From Candidatus Nanohaloarchaea archaeon (GTDB taxonomy: Archaea; EX4484-52; GLR71), in assembly GCA_030594675.1 (NCBI GenBank), contig JAUVES010000029.1, forward strand, positions 1 to 7,388: DNA of 7,388 nt, read 5' to 3'. Of this stretch, positions 6,001 through 7,388 are shown piece by piece. The translations under genes and the position numbers were made by a program. The notes beneath the pieces are model-generated. The model searched no databases. It saw only the letters and a program-made list of their open reading frames with translations, and was not told the origin of the DNA. Positions within the stretch are counted from its first letter, which is position 1; each line of letters begins with the position of its first letter.

Positions 6001-7388
6001 CTATTAACTGTTACATCATCCCCCTGTCCAGATTTATCATAGGAAGTGCCTCCAGAACCTTCGTCAAGAGACCAGCTTCCTAAAACCGGTTGGTCTCCAT
6101 CTATTACTCTTATAAAAGTCTCTGTCCCGTTGCTCTCCGTTCCCGCACCAGCATTCCCATAATACATATAAACATACCCGTTCTTGTTTGGTGCGACATA
6201 CGGAACCTTTGCCCAGATGAGGGCTTCTTCTGATGTTGAGTTCCAGGACTCTATCCAGAAAGATATGTTCTGCTCTATCGTTCCGTTCAGCCATGTGAAT
6301 CTCGTGTCGTTGCCGTCTGAGTTGGCACGGGAGAAATTGAAGTTCAGTGATGTCAGGTTGACAAGCACCTGATAGTCTGTGAGGTTGCCTGAATTTCCTG
6401 TGTTGTTGACTGTGAGCTTCCTGCTGTACTGCCATGATGTTGACCACGCAGGTCTTGTCGGGTGGTCCAGAGTGTAGCCGCACCAGTCTACATAAGTCTC
6501 TGCATCTTCTGCTGTTGCGTTGAACCAGATGGTGTCTGTGTTGTATGTTATGTTCTGTGGTGCTTCAATTGTTATGTTTGGTGATGTGTCTGCTGAAGTG
6601 TCTATTGTGACATTCCTTGTCTCTGTGCTGTTTATGTTTCCTGCTAGATCCTGTGCGTAGGCAGTGTAGGTGTAGTTGCCGTTGGCGAGGTTGGTGAAGT
6701 TATGGTATAATCTGTGCAATCCTGCGTTGTAGGAGGCGTTGATCTCTTCGGGGGAGAGGGCGCGGTTGTAGATGCGGACTTCGTCTATGGTGCCGTTGAA
6801 CCATTGAGACTGCGTAACTGCATCATTCCAGGCAGCACCGATGGCACAGTTTCTACTAGTTGATATTGAACCAACGGTTCCCACTGTTGAAGTTGATATA
6901 CCAGCATTCGTTCCGTCTATATATGCTGTTAATGTGTCAGTAGAACCAACCCAAACAAAAACTAAATGGTGAAAGTTGCCGTCCATTGCATTATCAAGGT
7001 TTCCATCGTCACTAATCCTTACATAATTTCCTGCCCCATCATCAAAATCTGTATTATCCCAATCAGCACTTCCACTTCCATTGGCTCTAGACACTTGCCA
7101 TCCACCTTTTGCTCCAGCTAGTCCTGTTCCTCTTTTTTGAACAATCCTAAATGTAGAACCTGTTTGCGTGCTTTTCATCCAAAAATCAACAGAAAAATCA
7201 CCAGTTCCCACATCCAAACTACCCCCACTCCCACAATCCACATAACTATCCACCCCGTCAAACTCCATTCCTTTGCCGAACTTTCCTGTTGTGTAAATTG
7301 AACAAGTAGAACCTGTACAACTTCCATTATTACCATAACTTGACCAGTCTTTGAAAAGGGTATTATTCTCTCCTGCCTCCTCGTTGAA
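3..7388 (-). CDS. Giant multi-LamG / Ig-like / DUF2341 surface protein, internal fragment (no start, no stop)
   Basis: A single minus-strand frame is open for 2462 codons across the window with no in-frame stop, which cannot be chance at about 40-50% GC. Neither end of the gene is present, so the start, signal peptide and anchor cannot be seen. Residue 1 below is the codon at 7386-7388. The fragment holds eight LamG-type lectin-like domains, seven Ig-like linkers and one DUF2341 domain. LamG signatures recur: 'VGWWRFN' at entry, 'GKFG..(M/L).FDGVNDYV', a 'W(Y/H)H' strand, '(Y/L)(V/I)DG', and 'FNGTIDEV(R/K)I(W/Y)NRAL' at the end. LamG/ConA-like folds typically bind sugars or proteins outside the cell. 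I infer a secreted or surface-anchored adhesin. No catalytic glycoside hydrolase or peptidase motif was recognised. AGA and ATA codons are frequent, as in many archaea. A multi-domain enzyme with its catalytic part outside the window remains possible. Confidence 0.96.
12..644 (-). other. LamG domain 8 (type A entry)
   Basis: Residues 2249-2459. Entry LVGWWRFNNESGENNTYFKD, then WSIYGNNGTCTGTNCSNYTT (the six-residue loop CTGTNC is at 540-557), GKFGKGMVFDGVNDYVDAGE. The core has FTISLYAKFNDLYRQPLVTE, KWYHLCLTFDG, FRLWVDGINVAS and IYIGYNPSWHG. It closes with YFNGTIDEVKIWNRALSPEE. The last three codons of the window (3-11) read RLE, the start of a further Ig linker of the LET(N) class, so the array continues past position 1. 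Confidence 0.92.
645..893 (-). other. Ig-like linker 7
   Basis: Residues 2166-2248, 83 residues. RLYHNYTNLADGTYNYTAYA, QDLAGNVNSTETRTVTIDT, VNPNIYFVLPTPDPDEYRNK, DYAYINVTATDTNNITAFID, WNNS. It contains six N-x-S/T sequons (NYT twice, NST, NVT, NIT, NNS). NSTETRT pairs it with linker 4; VNP.IYFV and DEYR pair it with linker 6. Confidence 0.75.
894..1499 (-). other. LamG domain 7 (type B entry, most degenerate)
   Basis: Residues 1964-2165, the shortest LamG here. Entry VGWWRFNNETDFTDYSTYGN, then DGTNGGSTYTEDGYFGGARS, FDGSNNIYVGGNLF. GYFGG replaces GKFGK and IYVGG replaces DYVD. The core has GTFEIWAKNSNLSGRQGLWH, NWYHFVSIWDN, AYLYINGVLHGSD and YFYIGQVSS. It closes with RWKGLLDEVRIWNRALSPEE, in which KGLLDEV replaces NGTIDEV. 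GC is 27% in 1081-1200, and Asn is written AAT 10 times and AAC once in 1021-1260, the reverse of the flanking linker. Confidence 0.88.
1500..1748 (-). other. Ig-like linker 6
   Basis: Residues 1881-1963, 83 residues. RLETNFTNLDDDIYTYTAYA, QDLAGNVNQTETRTVTIDT, VNPDIYFVSPTPNPDEYRDE, DYTYINVTATDTNNITTFID, WDNSL. DDDIYTY replaces the usual ADGTY.Y. GC is about 52% in 1621-1680, and Asn is written AAC 8 times and AAT twice in 1501-1740. Confidence 0.75.
1749..2414 (-). other. LamG domain 6 (type C entry)
   Basis: Residues 1659-1880. Entry VGWWRFNSDTVLSNGTVYDN, then STWNNHGTMINFTSNTTVTG, KFGGAVEFDGDNDYINIPYN. The core has FTLDAWIYALEPETHLMIIR, KWYHIVGTYS, ANLYVDGQKANGWR, and an extra loop carrying CNGSTC (1944-1961), then ETYIGSLYAEGLG. 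It closes with HFNGTIDEVRIYNRALTPEE. The extra loop after the YVDG strand is absent from the other copies. Confidence 0.92.
2287..2408 (-). repeat. Near-identical entry block, copy 1 (LamG6)
   Basis: This 122-bp block aligns without gaps to 4975-5096 with 8 mismatches by my count (93%), including a run of 46 identical bases near 2342-2387. It encodes the type C LamG entry (WWRF...TVLSNGTVYDN...TTVTGKFG). This is the highest DNA identity I noticed between modules. Confidence 0.92.
2415..2666 (-). other. Ig-like linker 5
   Basis: Residues 1575-1658, 84 residues. RLYHNFTNLAEGTHTYTAYA, QDLAGNINETETRTVTIDT, VNPDIYFVPPTPDDGNITSN, DYTYINVTATDASNITAFID, WNNSL. The PPTPDDGN.TSNDY segment pairs it with linker 2. 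The VNPDIYFV spelling pairs it with linkers 6 and 7. Confidence 0.75.
2667..3344 (-). other. LamG domain 5 (type A entry with insertion)
   Basis: Residues 1349-1574, the longest LamG here. Entry VGWWRFNLESGENDTFARDW, then STYGNNGTIYNTNPGIDN, a CTGNC cysteine loop (3216-3230), SGWTTSGKFGKAMNFDGVND. The stretch around IYNTNPGIDN is an insertion not found in the other type A entries. The core has TVAVWFKPGNKNAYQTLFGY, WNHVAVTYEGG, VRVYVNGVLNGS and ARIGDSIACD. It closes with HFNGTIDEVKIWNRALTPEE. Confidence 0.91.
3345..3596 (-). other. Ig-like linker 4
   Basis: Residues 1265-1348, 84 residues. RLETNYTNLADGTYDYTAYA, QNLAGNINSTETRTVTIDT, TNPEIEFVDPTPDPDENINE, DYVYINVTATDTNNITAFID, WNRSL. Its first half is nearly the same as linker 3, but the NSTETRT spelling matches linker 7. 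The linkers are therefore mosaics rather than simple copies. QNLAGN replaces the QDLAGN found elsewhere. Confidence 0.75.
3597..4211 (-). other. LamG domain 4 (type B entry)
   Basis: Residues 1060-1264. Entry VGWWRFDNSSDFTDHSTHSN, then DGTNSGSTYTTSGKFGGARS and FDEDYVDCGDDESLDI. FDEDYVD lacks three residues of the usual FDGVNDYVD. The core has LTIDVWMKPANITYGVIVGK, GYRLELGG, TWYHIVATF, KFYLDGDYLNDD and LAIGGRS. It closes with YFNGTIDEVKIWNRVITPEE, with VI for AL. The entry matches LamG7; the cores do not. Confidence 0.91.
4212..4472 (-). other. Ig-like linker 3
   Basis: Residues 973-1059. RLETNYTNLADGTYDYTAYV, QDLAGNLNQTETRTLTIDT, INPQIEFVDPTPDLDEYINE, DFTYINVTVSDAVSPNNITA and FIDWNNSL. It has a three-residue insertion relative to its sisters (SDAVSPNNITAF in place of TDTNNITAF). 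The NQTETRT spelling is shared with linker 6. GC is about 50% in 4381-4440. Confidence 0.75.
4473..5102 (-). other. LamG domain 3 (type C entry)
   Basis: Residues 763-972. Entry VGWWRFNNNTVLSNGTVYDN, then STWNNHGTMINFTSNTTVTG and KFGRALEFDGVNDYVDAASG. The core has FSIEAWFKSNQTV, GYVLQF, NWHHVVAIRNG and YIYVDGLLDGS. It closes with FKGTIDEVKIWNRALSHEEI. K replaces N in the usual FNGTIDEV, and H replaces the usual P in SPEEI. The entry is almost identical in DNA to that of LamG6, while the cores of the two are clearly different. Confidence 0.92.
4975..5096 (-). repeat. Near-identical entry block, copy 2 (LamG3)
   Basis: Partner of 2287-2408, about 2.7 kb away on the same strand and in the same frame. 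Identity falls sharply on the core side, where LamG3 and LamG6 become unalike within a few dozen codons. Confidence 0.92.
5103..5471 (-). other. Ig-like linker 2 (long form)
   Basis: Residues 640-762, about 123 residues, some 40 longer than the other linkers. The first part (YGYTTTNYPGRVLIRSYTPT, then EPTTIIGTEEGTYITMSNDT) belongs to the DUF2341-LamG2 unit. A variant Ig strand follows (YYSATFRCNDSAGNINTTGA, then LSFTVDTTAPYIEF), and then the standard segment VPPTPDDGNTTSNDYVYINV through TATDANDITAFVDWNRSL. The DDGN.TSNDY version of this segment recurs only in linker 5, a clue to the higher-order repeat. The linker carries one cysteine (FRCND). Confidence 0.72.
5472..6089 (-). other. LamG domain 2 (divergent, DUF2341-partner type)
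   Basis: Residues 434-639, about 206 residues. Entry is PVLGSWSLDEGSGGTSYDKS instead of the GWWRF entry of the other copies, then TSGKFDDALGFNGANQYVTI, FTIEAWVKLNG, VLEFGAVFDRQQAGFANGYR, IWYHIVAVSN, AWFYINGSLWDEG, and the closing NGVIDEVHLYNRILSADEI. The end reads DLYNNYGYTTTNYPGRVLIR instead of NASYNAGLYRL. These features mark a separate lineage from the seven tandem copies. It probably travels with DUF2341 as one unit, since the PGRVL(I/V)R...PEPTT tail is common after DUF2341-LamG pairs. Confidence 0.9.
6090..6146 (-). other. Connector between DUF2341 and LamG2
   Basis: Nineteen residues (415-433), AGTESNGTETFIRVIDGDQ, polar and flexible. They join the YYGN end of DUF2341 to the PVLGSWSLDEGSG entry of LamG2. 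This short polar bridge is a usual DUF2341-LamG junction. It has no motif of its own beyond one NGT sequon. Confidence 0.6.
6147..6446 (-). other. DUF2341 domain
   Basis: Residues 315-414, about 100 residues, a normal length for the family. The landmarks of DUF2341 (PF10102) are in order: WSTSWQYSRKLTVNNTGNSG at the start, LTDYQVLVNLTSLNF, a DGNDTRFTWLNG strand, ISFWIESWNS, ALIWAKVPYV, and the closing YVYMYYGNAG. Function unknown; the domain is found in large secreted archaeal and bacterial proteins, often directly followed by a LamG domain, as here. It is the only DUF2341 copy in the window and interrupts the LamG/Ig periodicity. GC is about 48% in 6181-6240, like the linkers and unlike the LamG cores. 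A 139-codon open frame in another phase across 6064-6483 is a shadow of it. Confidence 0.88.
6447..6713 (-). other. Ig-like linker 1, leading into DUF2341
   Basis: Residues 226-314. It starts like the other linkers (RLYHNFTNLANGNYTYTAYA, then QDLAGNINSTETRNVTIDT) but after TIDT it departs: SADTSPNITIEAP, NITYNTDTIWFNATAEDAET and YVDWCGYTLD replace the usual PTPD..(N/D)DY.YINVTATD..NITAF segment. It is therefore half standard linker and half a separate Ig-like strand set that normally precedes DUF2341. Beta-rich, with no transmembrane segment. The family assignment is by motif only (bacterial/archaeal Ig-like repeats with 'D.AGN...T...T.T(I/V)DT'). Confidence 0.72.
6714..7388 (-). other. LamG domain 1 (type A entry, entry strand truncated by window edge)
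   Basis: Residues 1-225. The window opens just inside the domain: the usual GWWRF entry is cut and the first residues are FNEEAGENNT. Then come DWSSYGNNG, a CTGSTC cysteine loop (7302-7319), TTGKFGKGMEFDGVDSYVDCG, a SVDFWMK strand, FHHLVFVW, an AYIDGTNAG strand, and the closing FNGTIDEVRIYNRALSPEEI (6741-6800). This is the LamG/ConA-like lectin layout (Laminin_G_3 type) at close to normal length. The entry segment matches LamG8 and, less closely, LamG5. Ligand unknown; a carbohydrate is the usual guess for this fold. Confidence 0.9.

Larger units (their letters stand above)
3..6800 (-). repeat. Seven ungapped 96-bp copies of the LamG exit segment
   Basis: A 32-codon segment running from FNGTIDEV(R/K)I to NASYNAGLYRL(E/Y) occurs at 3-98, 885-980, 1740-1835, 2658-2753, 3588-3683, 4464-4559 and 6705-6800, with no insertion or deletion in any copy. 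The 3-98 and 2658-2753 copies are about 90% identical in DNA by my count. Spacings are 882, 855, 918, 930, 876 and 2241 bp, all multiples of three. The long gap is where DUF2341 and LamG2 sit; LamG2 has only a distant version of the segment near 5472-5552. Confidence 0.93.

Noticed and set aside
6064..6483. Minus-strand open frame of 139 codons in a different phase, beginning MRLHSGPPDKT.
   Set aside because: It lies over DUF2341 in another phase; the main frame there shows clear DUF2341 motifs (WQYSRKL, FWIESW, YMYYGN). The alternative product is of low complexity and has no recognisable family.
1..7388. Search for promoters, Shine-Dalgarno sites, terminators, tRNA or other RNA genes within the window.
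   Set aside because: Every base belongs to one open frame with recognisable domains throughout. AT-rich patches are LamG cores, not promoters, and G-rich patches such as 5205-5214 are proline codons on the other strand.

Overview
The whole window is the inside of one very large protein-coding gene on the minus strand. The minus frame whose codons start (low coordinate) at positions divisible by 3 has no stop from 7388 down to 3, which is 2462 sense codons. It has neither a start codon nor a stop codon within the window, so the gene continues past both edges. I translated this frame by hand end to end. All longer open frames in other phases are shadows of it. I found no RNA gene, promoter, terminator, CRISPR array or mobile element, and no intergenic gap.

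Read N- to C-terminal (high to low coordinates), the protein is a string of beads: eight LamG-type (concanavalin A-like lectin/glucanase fold) domains separated by seven Ig-like linkers of about 83-123 residues. One DUF2341 domain with its own divergent LamG partner sits near the N-terminal end of the window. The order is LamG1 - Ig1 - DUF2341 - LamG2 - Ig2 - LamG3 - Ig3 - LamG4 - Ig4 - LamG5 - Ig5 - LamG6 - Ig6 - LamG7 - Ig7 - LamG8. A LamG+Ig module is 285-310 residues (855-930 bp).

The repeats have a higher-order pattern. The entry segment of each LamG falls into three classes, which I call A, B and C. Leaving out the DUF2341-linked LamG2, the order is A-(C-B-A)-(C-B-A), so two successive three-module blocks of about 2.7 kb look like copies of each other. 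Module edges and Ig linkers are nearly conserved in DNA (up to 93% by my count). The LamG cores between them are strongly divergent, much richer in AT (27-28% GC in sampled stretches against 45-52% in the linkers), and use different synonymous codons.

The likely role is an extracellular or cell-surface adhesin with many carbohydrate- or ligand-binding heads on an Ig-like stalk. The signal peptide and membrane or wall anchor would be outside the window. Abundant AGA (Arg) and ATA (Ile) codons, DUF2341 together with LamG, N-glycosylation-like sequons and the 'AYAQDLAGN.N.TETRTVTIDT' linker style suggest an archaeon, plausibly an uncultivated DPANN lineage (Woesearchaeota/Pacearchaeota-like). 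This taxonomic call is an inference from style only.
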